Below are positions 17,997 to 27,971 of a DNA stretch of 64,000 bases, one piece after another; position 1 is the first letter of the stretch; each line of letters opens with the position of its first letter. The position numbers and the translations under genes were made by a program. The notes under the pieces are model-generated. The model was not told where the DNA came from. It saw nothing but the letters and a program-made list of their open reading frames with translations, and did not search any database. Source of the DNA: Leptospira fainei serovar Hurstbridge str. BUT 6. GTDB taxonomy: Bacteria > Spirochaetota > Leptospiria > Leptospirales > Leptospiraceae. Location of the stretch: the NCBI RefSeq assembly GCF_000306235.2, contig NZ_AKWZ02000010.1:558001-622000 (forward strand), in the 5' to 3' direction.

Positions 17997-20007
17997 CTTC
18001 AGTTACGGGACTTATTTCGGAAGCCGGCTGAAAATCCAAGACTATCAAAGTAAGGTCGTCTTCAAAATGCTTCCGGTTTCCGGTAAATTCTCGTACGGTT
18101 TTAAACAAAGCCTCCGCCATGATTTCTCCGGACAAACCGATATTTTCCCCGAGCAATTTATAAAACCTTTGAAAACCGAAAATTTCGCCTTTGATGTTTC
18201 TAGCTTCGGTTATTCCGTCCGTATAAATGACTAACCGATCTCCCGGTTCCAGGTGAAATTCGGTTACCGAATTCTTTAAACTCGGATCCATCCCCATAAT
18301 CCAACCGGGCAGATATATCTCCTTGACTATGCCGGAACTTCCGGCAATAGCGACTAATGGGGGATGTCCCGCATTAGAATAAGTCACCTTTCCGGTTACT
18401 CCGTCGACGAGTAAATACGCTGCAGTTATATAATGTTTTCCATATTTACCGCTCAAAGAACGATTTATATTTCGTAAGACTTCCGCCGGGTCGTCATGAT
18501 TTCTGGCTTCGATGGAAAAAGCTAATTTTACCATCGAAGCAATAATTGCAGCGGGGATTCCATGGCCCGAAACGTCGGACAGAAAAATTCCTAATCTATC
18601 CGAACCCAAATAATGAAAATCGTAAAAGTCGCCGCCGACGGAGCTGGCAAATTCGCTTCGAACGGATAATTTTAAATTTGGAACTTGCGGTAGTTGATCG
18701 GGAAGAATCGCTTCCTGCAATTCGCGAGCAATTTTCAGTTCTTGTTCAATTTCCGTCAATTTTAGTTGGCTATCGTAGTTTTCCAGTCTGGCTTGGAGAG
18801 AATCCTTTTCCAAAATCTTGATTCTATCCGCTAGTGCAAACGAGAGTAGAGTCATTTCGATAACGGAGCCGAATTGGGCAGACCAATGAGCAAAGAATGA
18901 ATCCGGGATCCAAGAAAGGTTTCGCATTGCGGTAACTAGAACTGAGACGATTAGAACCGACCAAGCTAGGAGAAAATAACGAGCCGGACGATATCCTCGA
19001 CGGAGTCGTAAAAAACCCGAATAAACTACCAAACCTGCCGCCAGAAACGGATACCAAGAAACAGCCTTCATCATAAAACCGTAAGCAGAAGGAATTAAAG
19101 AAACAAAAAAACCTAATATAGCAAAAACTGATAAGATAAGGAAGGCCCAATCCCTCCAGCCGGTCTCCCGTTCCATATGTAAAAAAGACCGCGTAAATAA
19201 AAGCGAGAATGAGACCGAAAGAAATGCGAAGCCGACGAGGTAATCGTTCCAGCCTGTCGGAGAAACGCGGATAAGATATTGGGCTCCGATTCCTGAGACT
19301 GCGAGTTGCCAAAGAGCATAGAATAGAAGATAGAGAACGTAGAAAAAATAACTAGAATCCTTTACTACGAAAGCGAGAAATCCGTTATAGATCAGCATGA
19401 CTCCGATTGCACCGAAAAAGACTCCTAAAAGTAAGTTCTCGGTTTGTATTCGACTCGAAAATTCTAGCGGCGACCAAACTTGAAAATTAAGAACTATCGA
19501 ACGACGACTGGAAGCTTTAATGAGAAATTCGTGTTTTGAATTCGAATGCGTCTCGATTAGGAATGCAGGGTGCATATAAGAAATGCGTTGATCTCTTCCT
19601 ACTTCACGCCATGTACTTTGACCGAGTTCCTCCCTTTGAAAAATGGCAAGATCTTCCATACCGGGATTGTTCAATACAAGATACCAATTTAAACTTTCCT
19701 CCTGTTTCGGAGATTCTACTTTAAATCGAAGCCAGAATATCTCATCGGTAAAACTTAATGAAAGACTATCCTTGGTCACCGGCTTCCATGAGCGATCTTC
19801 TTCGATAGCCTGAGATTGGTTTTTTTGTATGTTATCGCGGTTAGTGGAGTTAATAAGCATAAACTTATTTAACGGAATACCCTGCATATGACTGGAAAGT
19901 GAAAATACGGGTGGGACTTCCTCCGCTCCCAGAACATAGAAGGGTATGTTCAAGAAAAGAAAGCAAACTACAGTCGCATTCCGGACTTTCCGGAAAAAAT
20001 TGACCAA
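17971..20007 (-). CDS. 7TM-DISM receptor with SpoIIE/PP2C phosphatase domain
   Basis: A 678-residue membrane receptor. Signal peptide at residues 1-28, an extracytoplasmic beta-rich 7TMR-DISM sensor (about 40-190), seven membrane helices (about 195-400), a coiled coil (ILEKDSLQARLENYDSQLK) and a C-terminal SpoIIE-type PP2C domain with GGDFYDF, DVSGHGIPAA and the final DDLTL. Such RsbU-like phosphatases dephosphorylate anti-sigma-antagonists in partner-switching pathways; no partner STAS or kinase gene is visible nearby. The best start is TTG 20007 with GAGGGGGA just upstream. Confidence 0.9.
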   Translation of the reverse strand: MVNFFRKVRNATVVCFLFLNIPFYVLGAEEVPPVFSLSSHMQGIPLNKFMLINSTNRDNIQKNQSQAIEEDRSWKPVTKDSLSLSFTDEIFWLRFKVESPKQEESLNWYLVLNNPGMEDLAIFQREELGQSTWREVGRDQRISYMHPAFLIETHSNSKHEFLIKASSRRSIVLNFQVWSPLEFSSRIQTENLLLGVFFGAIGVMLIYNGFLAFVVKDSSYFFYVLYLLFYALWQLAVSGIGAQYLIRVSPTGWNDYLVGFAFLSVSFSLLFTRSFLHMERETGWRDWAFLILSVFAILGFFVSLIPSAYGFMMKAVSWYPFLAAGLVVYSGFLRLRRGYRPARYFLLAWSVLIVSVLVTAMRNLSWIPDSFFAHWSAQFGSVIEMTLLSFALADRIKILEKDSLQARLENYDSQLKLTEIEQELKIARELQEAILPDQLPQVPNLKLSVRSEFASSVGGDFYDFHYLGSDRLGIFLSDVSGHGIPAAIIASMVKLAFSIEARNHDDPAEVLRNINRSLSGKYGKHYITAAYLLVDGVTGKVTYSNAGHPPLVAIAGSSGIVKEIYLPGWIMGMDPSLKNSVTEFHLEPGDRLVIYTDGITEARNIKGEIFGFQRFYKLLGENIGLSGEIMAEALFKTVREFTGNRKHFEDDLTLIVLDFQPASEISPVTEVISTLSKN

Positions 20008-20016
20008 GAATCCCCC

Positions 20017-20496
20017 TCAACCGGGAAGGTTCTTTGCCCCGGCTAAATTGCAGATGTAAAAAAATTGTTCTCGACTAACCGGTTGGATCGAAAGGCGGCC
20101 CCCTTTTTGTAAGAGTACCATATCTTTCAGTTTCCCGTGGGATTTTAATTCTTCCAGGGAAATTGGGCGAGAAAATTTTTCTTTAAATTTCAGATCGACC
20201 ATATACCAAGTAGGCGCATCCGGCTTACTCTTAGGATCATAATACTTATGTTTCGGGTCAAAAGCGAAATGATCCGGATAACCGTCCTTTACGATTTCGG
20301 CTAAACCCACTATCGCAGTCGGTTTTGTACTGCTATGATAGAAAAGAACCAAGTCTTTTTTTTTGACCTGGTCCCTTAAATAGTTTCTAGCCTGATAATT
20401 CCTGACGCCTTCCCAGGGAGCGGTTTTCCCGGCAGAAGCTTTTAGATCATCAATGGAAAACGCATCCGGCTCGGTTTTAAAAAGCCAATAATTCAT
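20017..20496 (-). CDS. EVE domain protein
   Basis: A 159-residue protein that is one EVE domain: it opens [11 protein letters not shown], has [21 protein letters not shown], and a late PISLEELK segment. EVE domains are related to PUA and YTH folds and bind modified nucleic-acid bases; the cognate base is unknown here. Its ATG overlaps the ftsH stop by four bases (ATGA), so it is translated with ftsH and ends the minus-strand operon, nine bases before the phosphatase gene. Confidence 0.9.
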   Translation of the reverse strand: MNYWLFKTEPDAFSIDDLKASAGKTAPWEGVRNYQARNYLRDQVKKKDLVLFYHSSTKPTAIVGLAEIVKDGYPDHFAFDPKHKYYDPKSKPDAPTWYMVDLKFKEKFSRPISLEELKSHGKLKDMVLLQKGGRLSIQPVSREQFFYICNLAGAKNLPG

Positions 20497-22460
20497 TCCA
20501 CCCCGGTTGAATAAGCCGGTTTAGTAGGAATTCCTGAAGACTTTTCTTTCTTAGCCGGTTTTTCCGTTTTTTTGCGCGATTCCTCGTTAGCCGGATGAAC
20601 GATAGCCATAAGCTCGTCGTGATTCACGGTTTCCTTCGCTAAAAGCGCTTTCGCAAGATTTTCAAACTTAGTCGAATTCTTTCTTACGAGTTCGCGGCCT
20701 TTATTTAAACAAGTCTGAACTATCTCACGGATTTCCTTATCGATCAAAGCGGCAAATTCTTCACTAGTCGTTTTATTACTCTGTCCCATATCCCGACCGA
20801 CGAATGGACTTTCATGCCCGCTACCGTAATTAATCGTTCCGAGTTTTTCGGACATTCCCCAATCGCAAACCATACGTCTTGCAATATTGGTCGCTTGTTG
20901 AATATCGTTACTAGATCCGGTTGAAGTCATTTTGAATTTATATTCTTCTGCGATAAAGCCGCCCATACATACTACGATTTGATCCAACCAATACGCTTTC
21001 GTATGAATGTGCTTATCTTCGGTAGGAAGAGACTGAGTTAATCCGAGCGCTCTTCCCCTAGGAATGATCGTGACTTTATGGACTGGCTCGGTATATGCCA
21101 AAAGAGTTCCTAAAATCGCGTGGCCTGCTTCGTGATAAGCGATTACTTCCTTCTCCTTTTCGGAAATAAAGAAAGAACGGCGCTCCGGTCCCATCATCAC
21201 TTTGTCGCGAGCTTCCTCTAATTCGTCTTGAGTAACTCTCTTCTTATTCTTGCGCGCTGCAAGCAACGCTGCTTCATTGATTAAATTGGAAAGATCCGCT
21301 CCGGTAAAACCGGGCGTGCCTCTTGCAATCGAGTTCAATGAAATATCGCTAGTCAACGGAACTTTTCTAGAGTGAACTTTTAAAATTTGTTCTCTACCGT
21401 TTAAATCGGGAAGATCCACCATTACCTGGCGGTCAAAACGTCCCGGTCTTAATAGAGCAGGATCGAGCACGTCGGCACGGTTCGTGGCAGCCATGACGAT
21501 AACGCCTTCGTTCTTTTCAAAGCCGTCCATCTCGACAAGCATTTGGTTTAGAGTCTGCTCTCTTTCGTCGTGTCCCCCACCCCAGCCGGCGCCGCGCAAG
21601 CGACCAACTGCATCTATCTCATCGATAAAAATAATACAGGGAGAATTTTTCTTACCTTGATCAAAAAGGTCGCGAACGCGGGATGCACCGACTCCGACAA
21701 ACATTTCAACAAAGTCGGAACCGGAAATGCTGAAGAAGGGAACTCCTGCCTCGCCAGCTACGGCCCTCGCTAATAAAGTCTTACCGGTACCGGGAGGTCC
21801 TATTAACAGAACTCCTGTCGGAATACGAGCGCCCATAGACTGAAATTTCTTCGGATCTTTTAGGAACTCTATAATTTCAACCAATTCGGTTTTAGCTTCT
21901 TCGCAGCCTGCAACGTCTGCAAAGCTGACTTTTACTTTCGGATCGACGGTTAATTTAGCCTTCGATTTACCGAAAGAGAACGCCTTATTGCCTGTCGACT
22001 GCACTTGGCGCATTATAAAGAAATAAAATACGAATATTGCAACGATTCCTAATAACAAGAAGGAACTCAACATGCCGAAACCGCGACCGTCTTCGGCGGA
22101 AACGAATTCAAAATCCATATTGGAACGACGAAGGGAAGTTAGAAGTTCCTTATCGATAGGTGCGATGGTCGTACGAAAACGAACCGGCTCTTTAGACGTG
22201 GAATCCATAGGTTCGTAACAACCTTCTACCACATCCCGTTCCATAATTAGTTTTTCACAGCCGGGGATCTTCGCGTTCTTGACAAGTTTACCGATCGGCT
22301 TTGAACCGTCGGGTTCAAGCATGTTCATAAATTGCGAGAACGGAATCGACTTAGGACTTCGATCCACGTAGTTTTTGATTTGGGGTCCATAATAGGCGAC
22401 GACGACTATCCCCACAATAAATAGAATTAGTAATCTGAGGCCTTTATTATTGTTATTCAT
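20493..22460 (-). CDS. ftsH: ATP-dependent zinc metalloprotease FtsH
   Basis: A 655-residue membrane protease. One N-terminal membrane helix, a periplasmic domain (about residues 30-125), a second helix, then the AAA module with Walker A GPPGTGKT, Walker B IIFIDEID and the SRH arginines, and the M41 peptidase with HEAGH and the downstream Asp-containing zinc ligand segment. FtsH degrades misfolded membrane proteins and regulatory proteins. It is coupled upstream to a 65-residue ORF and downstream to the EVE gene by ATGA overlaps. Two tandem operator-like repeats precede this operon. Confidence 0.97.
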   Translation of the reverse strand: MNNNNKGLRLLILFIVGIVVVAYYGPQIKNYVDRSPKSIPFSQFMNMLEPDGSKPIGKLVKNAKIPGCEKLIMERDVVEGCYEPMDSTSKEPVRFRTTIAPIDKELLTSLRRSNMDFEFVSAEDGRGFGMLSSFLLLGIVAIFVFYFFIMRQVQSTGNKAFSFGKSKAKLTVDPKVKVSFADVAGCEEAKTELVEIIEFLKDPKKFQSMGARIPTGVLLIGPPGTGKTLLARAVAGEAGVPFFSISGSDFVEMFVGVGASRVRDLFDQGKKNSPCIIFIDEIDAVGRLRGAGWGGGHDEREQTLNQMLVEMDGFEKNEGVIVMAATNRADVLDPALLRPGRFDRQVMVDLPDLNGREQILKVHSRKVPLTSDISLNSIARGTPGFTGADLSNLINEAALLAARKNKKRVTQDELEEARDKVMMGPERRSFFISEKEKEVIAYHEAGHAILGTLLAYTEPVHKVTIIPRGRALGLTQSLPTEDKHIHTKAYWLDQIVVCMGGFIAEEYKFKMTSTGSSNDIQQATNIARRMVCDWGMSEKLGTINYGSGHESPFVGRDMGQSNKTTSEEFAALIDKEIREIVQTCLNKGRELVRKNSTKFENLAKALLAKETVNHDELMAIVHPANEESRKKTEKPAKKEKSSGIPTKPAYSTGVE

Positions 22461-22654
22461 ATTGCTCTAACCCCCACGATCCTTCCGATCGCCGTTGTCC
22501 GATTTTTAGACTCCAAAAAACTGTTTAGAAGTCGCGAAATCCAATTCGGACAGATATTGCTTGGAAACTCTTTTCTCTCAAAAAGTTCCTTTAATTCAGA
22601 ATCAGGTTTTTTCCGGAAAAGTAAAGGAGAATCCGGGTTGAAAAATGGAATCAT
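22457..22654 (-). CDS. possible small gene translationally coupled to ftsH
   Basis: A 65-residue ORF, basic and mostly hydrophilic, with no motif I recognise. Its TGA overlaps the ftsH ATG as ATGA, the same arrangement used between ftsH and the EVE gene, which is the main argument for its being real. It fills the whole space between the twin repeats and ftsH. It could be a leader peptide controlling ftsH, a remnant of a longer gene (tilS often precedes ftsH), or chance. No strong ribosome-binding site is visible. Confidence 0.4.
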   Translation of the reverse strand: MIPFFNPDSPLLFRKKPDSELKELFERKEFPSNICPNWISRLLNSFLESKNRTTAIGRIVGVRAI

Positions 22655-22665
22655 TTTAAGTTATG

Positions 22666-22706
22666 AACCTAGCGAAAATAGGTCCATAACCTTGCGAAAA
22701 TGGGTC
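22666..22706. repeat. tandem operator-like repeats upstream of the ftsH operon
   Basis: Two 19-bp copies (22666-22684 and 22688-22706) match at 17 positions and start 22 bp apart, about two helical turns. Each copy is itself a short inverted repeat (ACCT...AGGT or ACCT...GGGT arms around GCGAAAAT). They sit 12-52 bases before the 65-residue ORF on the minus strand. A TTGATC overlapping the pth stop is a candidate -35. Confidence 0.55.
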
Positions 22707-22710
22707 TTGA

Positions 22711-23274
22711 TCAAAGTCTATATTTTTCGATTACGTCTTCGATATCGCCTAGACTGATGGATCGAATTGCAGCTTCCGCGTCGTTAATAATCTGAATCAG
22801 ACTTAAATTCTCTAAAGGTTGAAAATCTTCCTTCAAAAAGCTTTCTAAATTGGAACCGTCGAAAATATCGTTTCCGATTCCGATTCGAATTCTGATAAAA
22901 TTAGGAGAACGCAACGATTGAACGATCGATTTCACTCCGGCGTTTTCCGTGCCGTTTGCTCCTTTATCCACCACGATCTTACCCAAGGGTAGGGTCCAGT
23001 CTTCGTGGATAACCAGGATATCCTGGACTTGGATTTTCAAAAAAGAAGCAATGTACAGTACGGACTCTCCGGACAAATCGCTGAAAGTTTGAGGCTTAAG
23101 TAGGACTACCTCTTCGCCTTCGAAGTCTCCTCTTCCGATCAGAGACTTTTTCTTCTTTGTCTTGATCTCGACGTTAATGTTATTCGCAATAACGTCGAGA
23201 ATCTTGAAGCCGATATTCGCTCGGTTATTATTATATTTGTCTCCGGGATTTCCCAGTCCGACGATTAGCTTCAT
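22711..23274 (-). CDS. pth: peptidyl-tRNA hydrolase homologue with altered active site
   Basis: A 187-residue Pth-family protein next to rplY, the usual location. The opening KLIVGLGNPGDKY (catalytic-region Asn9 kept), LLKPQTF, LSG and the late IRIRIGIGN match Pth throughout. Compared with E. coli Pth as I remember it, the catalytic His20 is Ala19, Asn68 is Asp66, Asp93 is Glu91 and His113 is Glu110; Asn114 is kept as Asn111. True Pth recycles tRNA from peptidyl-tRNA and is normally essential. This copy may be inactive, repurposed, or use different chemistry. No second pth is visible in the window. Confidence 0.82.
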   Translation of the reverse strand: MKLIVGLGNPGDKYNNNRANIGFKILDVIANNINVEIKTKKKKSLIGRGDFEGEEVVLLKPQTFSDLSGESVLYIASFLKIQVQDILVIHEDWTLPLGKIVVDKGANGTENAGVKSIVQSLRSPNFIRIRIGIGNDIFDGSNLESFLKEDFQPLENLSLIQIINDAEAAIRSISLGDIEDVIEKYRL

Positions 23275-23317
23275 AGATTACCGTATTCCGAAGTTTTAGA
23301 CCCGAGCACGTTCCTGA

Positions 23318-23947
23318 TTATTTTCCACCCTTCTTGGTGACTTTAGCTTTTGCATCGGCGGCTTCTTTAGCGTCGGCGCGCTCTTGAGCGAGCAGAGCTT
23401 TCGTTTTAAGAACGGAAGCGACGATAGGGTCTCCGTTTACGAGAATTTCCCAGCTTGCAGGAACCTTGAGTTGGCTTACTTTGATCGAATCGCCGACATC
23501 TAGATCGGAAACATCGATAACCAAGCTCTCCAGCAGATCTTCAGGAATGGTCTTAACTCGAATCTCATGAATGAGGTGGTCGAACTGACCTCCCATTTTG
23601 GATCCTTTTGCAAGTCCTTCCGTCCGAACTCCGATCTTAGTGATGATCTTTTTGCCCGGCTCAACTTTGTAGAAGTCGACATGACGAATCCGATCGATTT
23701 CGGGAAATCTTTGGATTTCCTTAACGTATACTTTATGCGTTCCTTCTCCTTCGACTTCTAAGTCGATAAGAGTGGATTGACGAATTCCGGAATGAACAAG
23801 TTTATCCAGTTCTTTTTCGTTAACGGCTCCGGAAGAAGCTTTCCCGCTGCCGATGATGTTTATGGGCACCATTCCGGACGCGCGAAGGCGATTATTGACG
23901 TTCTTGCCGGTTTCCGTTCTCTTTTTAACGGTAATTTTGTGGCTCAT
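23318..23947 (-). CDS. rplY: 50S ribosomal protein L25 (Ctc form)
   Basis: A 209-residue protein with an N-terminal L25 domain that binds 5S rRNA (about residues 4-90) and the C-terminal beta domain of the longer Ctc/TL5 type (about 95-185). It ends in an Ala/Lys-rich tail. AGGAACC precedes the ATG. It lies between prs and pth, a common bacterial order, with 18 bases to prs. Confidence 0.95.
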   Translation of the reverse strand: MSHKITVKKRTETGKNVNNRLRASGMVPINIIGSGKASSGAVNEKELDKLVHSGIRQSTLIDLEVEGEGTHKVYVKEIQRFPEIDRIRHVDFYKVEPGKKIITKIGVRTEGLAKGSKMGGQFDHLIHEIRVKTIPEDLLESLVIDVSDLDVGDSIKVSQLKVPASWEILVNGDPIVASVLKTKALLAQERADAKEAADAKAKVTKKGGK

Positions 23948-23965
23948 GGTTCCTACCCTTGTTTC

Positions 23966-24901
23966 CTAATTAAATAGATCGCTAACTGATTGGTTGGTTG
24001 AGATCCTCTGGATCGCCGCGGCAAAAAGCGGGGCGACCGAGAGGGTTTTTAATTTCGAAATCTTTTTGGATTCCGGAATTTCAATGGAATTCGAAAGGAC
24101 GACTTCTACGAACGGGGTCGAATTCAACCGATCGATCGCCTCTCCCGATAGAACTCCGTGGCTCGCGGCACAATAGACGCTTTTTGCTCCGTTCTTTAAC
24201 AAAGCATCCGCCGCTTTACAGATCGTACCGGCAGTATCGATCATATCGTCCAGAAGGATACAATTCTTTCCTTCTATCTCTCCGATAACATGCATTACTT
24301 CGGAAACGTTCGCCTTTGGACGACGTTTATCAATGATTGCTAAAGTAGCGTTCACTTTTTTACCGAAAGACCTTGCTCGTTCGGCACCGCCCGAATCCGG
24401 CGAAACGATGACTAAATCATCGATTTTTTTATTACGAAAATATTCTACTAGTACGGGGTTAAAATGGAGATTATCCACCGGAACCTTAAAAAATCCCTGA
24501 ATTTGATCCGCGTGAAGATCCATAGTAATCATTCGAGTCGGGCCTTGAACTTCGATCAGGTCAGCTACCACTCTGGCGGAAATCGGAACGCGAGGTTCCA
24601 CCTTTCTATCCTGACGACCGTATCCGTAATAAGGCATTACTACGGAAATACTGTTTGCGGAAGCTCTTCGTAGGGCGTCCATGATCAGTAGGAGTTCCAT
24701 CAAATGATCGTTCGCCGGAGCCGAAGTAGATTGGATGAGAAATATATCCCGGCCCCGCACATTCTCCTCTATTTTGACGGCGATTTCTCCGTCGGAAAAT
24801 TTGCGTAAATTGATTTTGCCAGGCGCAATCTGAAGCTCTTTACAGATCTCTTCAGTAATGGTGCGATTGGACGATCCTGAGAATACGGCTAATTGGCTCA
24901 T
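23966..24901 (-). CDS. prs: ribose-phosphate pyrophosphokinase
   Basis: A 311-residue class I PRPP synthetase. [16 protein letters not shown], the [11 protein letters not shown] segment, the [11 protein letters not shown] metal-binding motif and the ribose-phosphate loop DDMIDTAGT are all present. It makes PRPP from ribose 5-phosphate and ATP for nucleotide, His, Trp and NAD synthesis. Length is normal (about 315). Its ATG overlaps the stop of the glmU-like gene by four bases. Confidence 0.97.
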   Translation of the reverse strand: MSQLAVFSGSSNRTITEEICKELQIAPGKINLRKFSDGEIAVKIEENVRGRDIFLIQSTSAPANDHLMELLLIMDALRRASANSISVVMPYYGYGRQDRKVEPRVPISARVVADLIEVQGPTRMITMDLHADQIQGFFKVPVDNLHFNPVLVEYFRNKKIDDLVIVSPDSGGAERARSFGKKVNATLAIIDKRRPKANVSEVMHVIGEIEGKNCILLDDMIDTAGTICKAADALLKNGAKSVYCAASHGVLSGEAIDRLNSTPFVEVVLSNSIEIPESKKISKLKTLSVAPLFAAAIQRISTNQSVSDLFN

Positions 24902-25656
24902 TTTGCAGGAACTTCTCCTCTTAGGATTGCCGAGAGAGCCTCTAAATCTTGGGGAGAGTTGACCCCTTGGCTTTCACCGCTGTCTTTCAGCACAACTGCG
25001 CCCAATTTCTTTCCTTCCTTCTTATACAAAGCTACCAAGTCCGGGAGATAATATTCGCCTTGAGCATTGCTATTTCCGATCTTACGTAGCGAATCGAACA
25101 AAGCCTCGGAATTGAAAACATAGGTTCCGGTATTGATCTCATCGATCTTCTTTTGTTCGGCGTCCGCGTCCTTTTCTTCCACGATTGCGATCACTTCCCC
25201 GCTTTCGTTGCGAACGATTCGTCCGTAACCGGTGGGATTATCCACTTTCGCGGAGAGTAGAGTTGCGGAGAACCCGTTTTGATTATGAGTTGCGATAAGA
25301 GAGCGGAAGGTTTCGCCGGTGATCATAGGGACATCGCCGCAGGCCACTAAGATCGGACCATTATGGCCATTGATGGAATGCTCGGCGCTCAAAACTGCAT
25401 GAGCGGTTCCGAGTTGGTCTTTCTGCTCTGCGAATTTTAAATCGGGAATTCCCGCGCAGAGAGATTGAACTTCTTCCTTTTTATAACCGACTACGACGAC
25501 GATTTCACCGACCCCCGACTCGCGTAGATGGTCGATGACATGGATCAGGAGTGGTTTTCCGTTCAAAGAAACCGCGACCTTAGGTTGGTCGGTTTTCATG
25601 CGGGTTCCCTTGCCTGCAGCGAGAACCACGGCAACAGCTTCCTTTGAGATATTCAT
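24898..25656 (-). CDS. glmU: UDP-N-acetylglucosamine pyrophosphorylase (GlmU N-terminal domain only)
   Basis: A 252-residue nucleotidyltransferase. It begins with the signature [15 protein letters not shown], has the [12 protein letters not shown] sequence QLGTAHAVL, a CGDVP metal site and INTGTY. It corresponds to the uridylyltransferase half of GlmU, which makes UDP-GlcNAc; the left-handed beta-helix acetyltransferase half of standard GlmU (about 456 residues) is absent, so the acetylation must be done elsewhere or bypassed. It sits between tRNA-Gln and prs and overlaps prs by four bases. Confidence 0.88.
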   Translation of the reverse strand: MNISKEAVAVVLAAGKGTRMKTDQPKVAVSLNGKPLLIHVIDHLRESGVGEIVVVVGYKKEEVQSLCAGIPDLKFAEQKDQLGTAHAVLSAEHSINGHNGPILVACGDVPMITGETFRSLIATHNQNGFSATLLSAKVDNPTGYGRIVRNESGEVIAIVEEKDADAEQKKIDEINTGTYVFNSEALFDSLRKIGNSNAQGEYYLPDLVALYKKEGKKLGAVVLKDSGESQGVNSPQDLEALSAILRGEVPAK

Positions 25657-25680
25657 TCGTTATCCGGTGAAGTAGAACAA

Positions 25681-25756
<76 letters not shown>

Positions 25757-25766
25757 GTTTCTATCT

Positions 25767-26660
25767 TTAATAATTAAAGCTTACAAACGTAAGACCTGGA
25801 AACTCCGCTCTCATTTTTGAAAGCAGTTCATCCCGTATCTCCAATCCTTGAACCAATCCATAGATACAAGATCCGGAACCGGTCATCGAGGAATAGCTGG
25901 CTCCGTTTGCCAGAAAGCGCTTCTTCAATCTCCCGAGTTCCGGAAAGGTTTGGAAGGCTAACGGCTCGAAGTCGTTTACGAGCTTTCCCTCCAAATCCGC
26001 CCAATTTCCTTCTTTCAGAGCAAATCCGACGTCTTTGGCTAGAGAAATCCAGTTTTTCGAGGGAGGGTCGGCTTGTAAAGGTTTTTTGAGACCTGCATAC
26101 ATTTCAGCCGTGGACAAAATCTCGGGAGTAAGCGCCAAAATTCCCTGGCCGGAATGAATTTCTATATCTTCTAAGACTTCTCCCTTGCCGGAAACGAATG
26201 CATGGCCTTCATTTAGAAAAAAAGGGACGTCCGCACCTATGTCGGCAGCCAGATGGGAGAGTCCGTCCGAACTGAATTCCTGGGTTAAGCCGAAATAGAA
26301 AGATAATAGCGAGGCAGCATTACTAGATCCGCCGCCCAACCCTGCAGCGGGCGGGATTCTTTTTGTTAAATGAATCCGAACTCCGGGCAATTCCCGATAC
26401 CGGGATCGGATTTTTTGATAGGTTCTATAAAGAATATTCTTAGTTAGATCCCCTTTCTCGGAGACTTCGTCATAAAGCGAACGCTTCTCTTCAATGATTT
26501 GATTTTCAGATATGAGCTGAAAGAGACCGGGATCGATAGGAGCAATCCTGATATCGTCCCCCCAATTGATTCGGAGAAAGATACTACGAATCTCGTGATA
26601 GCCGTCTGGTCTTCTGTAAGGGATTTCCAACCCTAGATTGATCTTAGCCGGAGATAGCAA
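25767..26660 (-). CDS. ispE: 4-diphosphocytidyl-2-C-methyl-D-erythritol kinase
   Basis: A 297-residue GHMP kinase. SPAKINLGL opens it, DGYHEIRS follows, and the ATP loop PAAGLGGGSSNAASLL lies at about residues 105-120. It phosphorylates CDP-methylerythritol in the MEP isoprenoid pathway. The start is a TTG directly before the conserved SPAKIN motif; no ATG fits. It leads the ispE, tRNA-Gln, glmU, prs, rplY, pth series. Confidence 0.95.
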   Translation of the reverse strand: MLSPAKINLGLEIPYRRPDGYHEIRSIFLRINWGDDIRIAPIDPGLFQLISENQIIEEKRSLYDEVSEKGDLTKNILYRTYQKIRSRYRELPGVRIHLTKRIPPAAGLGGGSSNAASLLSFYFGLTQEFSSDGLSHLAADIGADVPFFLNEGHAFVSGKGEVLEDIEIHSGQGILALTPEILSTAEMYAGLKKPLQADPPSKNWISLAKDVGFALKEGNWADLEGKLVNDFEPLAFQTFPELGRLKKRFLANGASYSSMTGSGSCIYGLVQGLEIRDELLSKMRAEFPGLTFVSFNY

Positions 26661-26846
26661 AGTAATTCTTGTTTGGACAATTCTCGATCCCGAGTCAATT
26701 CATTATCAAGTTTAGATCCGAGAAGAAGATTGAGAATTTAGGGAATTGCAAAAAATAACGGAAGAATTTTGCGAACCGCCGAACCAACTTACCGAATTCG
26801 ATTCGGACAATGGGCCGAAAAAAACCGTCAATGCCAATCGGTGAAT

Positions 26847-27800
26847 TTAGCTTTTGGGCGCCCCTACTTGCTCTTTCCAATAAGCGAGGATTCTTTGTCT
26901 CAATGATATCGGAGACTTGATAACAACGTTAGAACCGAATCCTTTCAAAGTACTTAAAAACCAATCTTCATTCTTAATTCTGGCTTTCGATAAATAGAAT
27001 GTATTCCCGCCTAGTTCTAAGGATTCTATCGTCCGTTCTAATCCGAGCCTTTTGTGCAGATTAAAATAAACTTCCGGAGTGTGGTAGATCTCCGCGATAG
27101 AACCGTCATCGCCCGTTTTTTCCAAGAATTCCTTTAAATGCGAAATAGCTTTTCTTCTTTCTTGATCGGGAACTTGAACGGCTCCATCCGTTGCGACCGA
27201 AAAAGTTAAAATAGAATCCAGTCGAAACGATCTTGGAGCGTTTCTCGTATGGCAATATCCTATAAGATATTCTTCCCGATAACTGAATAACGCCCAGGGG
27301 TCCACCTTTCTTTTTATCGGCGTAGCTTCTCCTTGAGCTTGGTATTCGAGCACGACGGCTTTATTTGAATTAATCGCTTCCGATATTCGGAGTTTTAAAT
27401 CCTTCGCGTCTAGGATTCCGGAAGAAGGTAAAATAGTATGGACCTTATCCAAAATGGACTTTAGAATACGACGTCGATCGGAACTTACTTCTTTTTGCTC
27501 CTCTTCCAGAAGCAAAGTGCGCAAGATCGCCCATTCTCTCACGCTCAATATTAAACCTTCGTCCATCCTATTCGGCAGCCTTATCCCGATTGTCTCTCCG
27601 TCGTAATCGATTTCCACAAGCTGATCGGGAGTGTAAGGATAGGAGCCGACCATATAAAGCTTACCTAATTCTTTTTTCAAATCGGACACTTCTTTGATAC
27701 CGGAGTATCTGGAAAGGTCCTCTAAACTCATCCTACGATTTTCCTTTAGCAACCGGATCAATGCCAACTTCGTCTGCAATTTCTTTGTAGTAGGATTCAT
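26847..27800 (-). CDS. WYL-domain transcriptional regulator
   Basis: A 317-residue protein. Residues 8-60 look like a helix-turn-helix (LIRLLKENRRMSLEDLSRYS). The middle carries a WYL domain with VDPWALFSYREEYLIGYC and FRLDSI, and a WCX-like C-terminal extension follows. WYL regulators often sense nucleic-acid ligands and control stress or defence genes. A second WYL regulator is at 32278-33306, and in actinobacteria paired PafB/PafC proteins act together; whether these two cooperate is conjecture. It is 186 bases upstream of ispE. Confidence 0.87.
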   Translation of the reverse strand: MNPTTKKLQTKLALIRLLKENRRMSLEDLSRYSGIKEVSDLKKELGKLYMVGSYPYTPDQLVEIDYDGETIGIRLPNRMDEGLILSVREWAILRTLLLEEEQKEVSSDRRRILKSILDKVHTILPSSGILDAKDLKLRISEAINSNKAVVLEYQAQGEATPIKRKVDPWALFSYREEYLIGYCHTRNAPRSFRLDSILTFSVATDGAVQVPDQERRKAISHLKEFLEKTGDDGSIAEIYHTPEVYFNLHKRLGLERTIESLELGGNTFYLSKARIKNEDWFLSTLKGFGSNVVIKSPISLRQRILAYWKEQVGAPKS

Positions 27801-27971
27801 ATCTAAACCAGTATCTTTAAAAAAAGGATCGCATGCAATCTGAAAAATCGAATGAATTTTCCGAAAGATTTTGGTCCCTGACCTTACTCTTTGAAATATG
27901 CGAGATTTTTTTACTCGGAGCAGATTCGTTCAAGCGTGACAGCTTAAAATCGGTGTAATATCATAGTTCGT

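Noticed and set aside
18824..19312. 162-residue alternative-frame ORF inside the SpoIIE phosphatase gene
   Set aside because: It is an out-of-frame reading of membrane-helix codons on the same strand as the real gene; no independent start signals.
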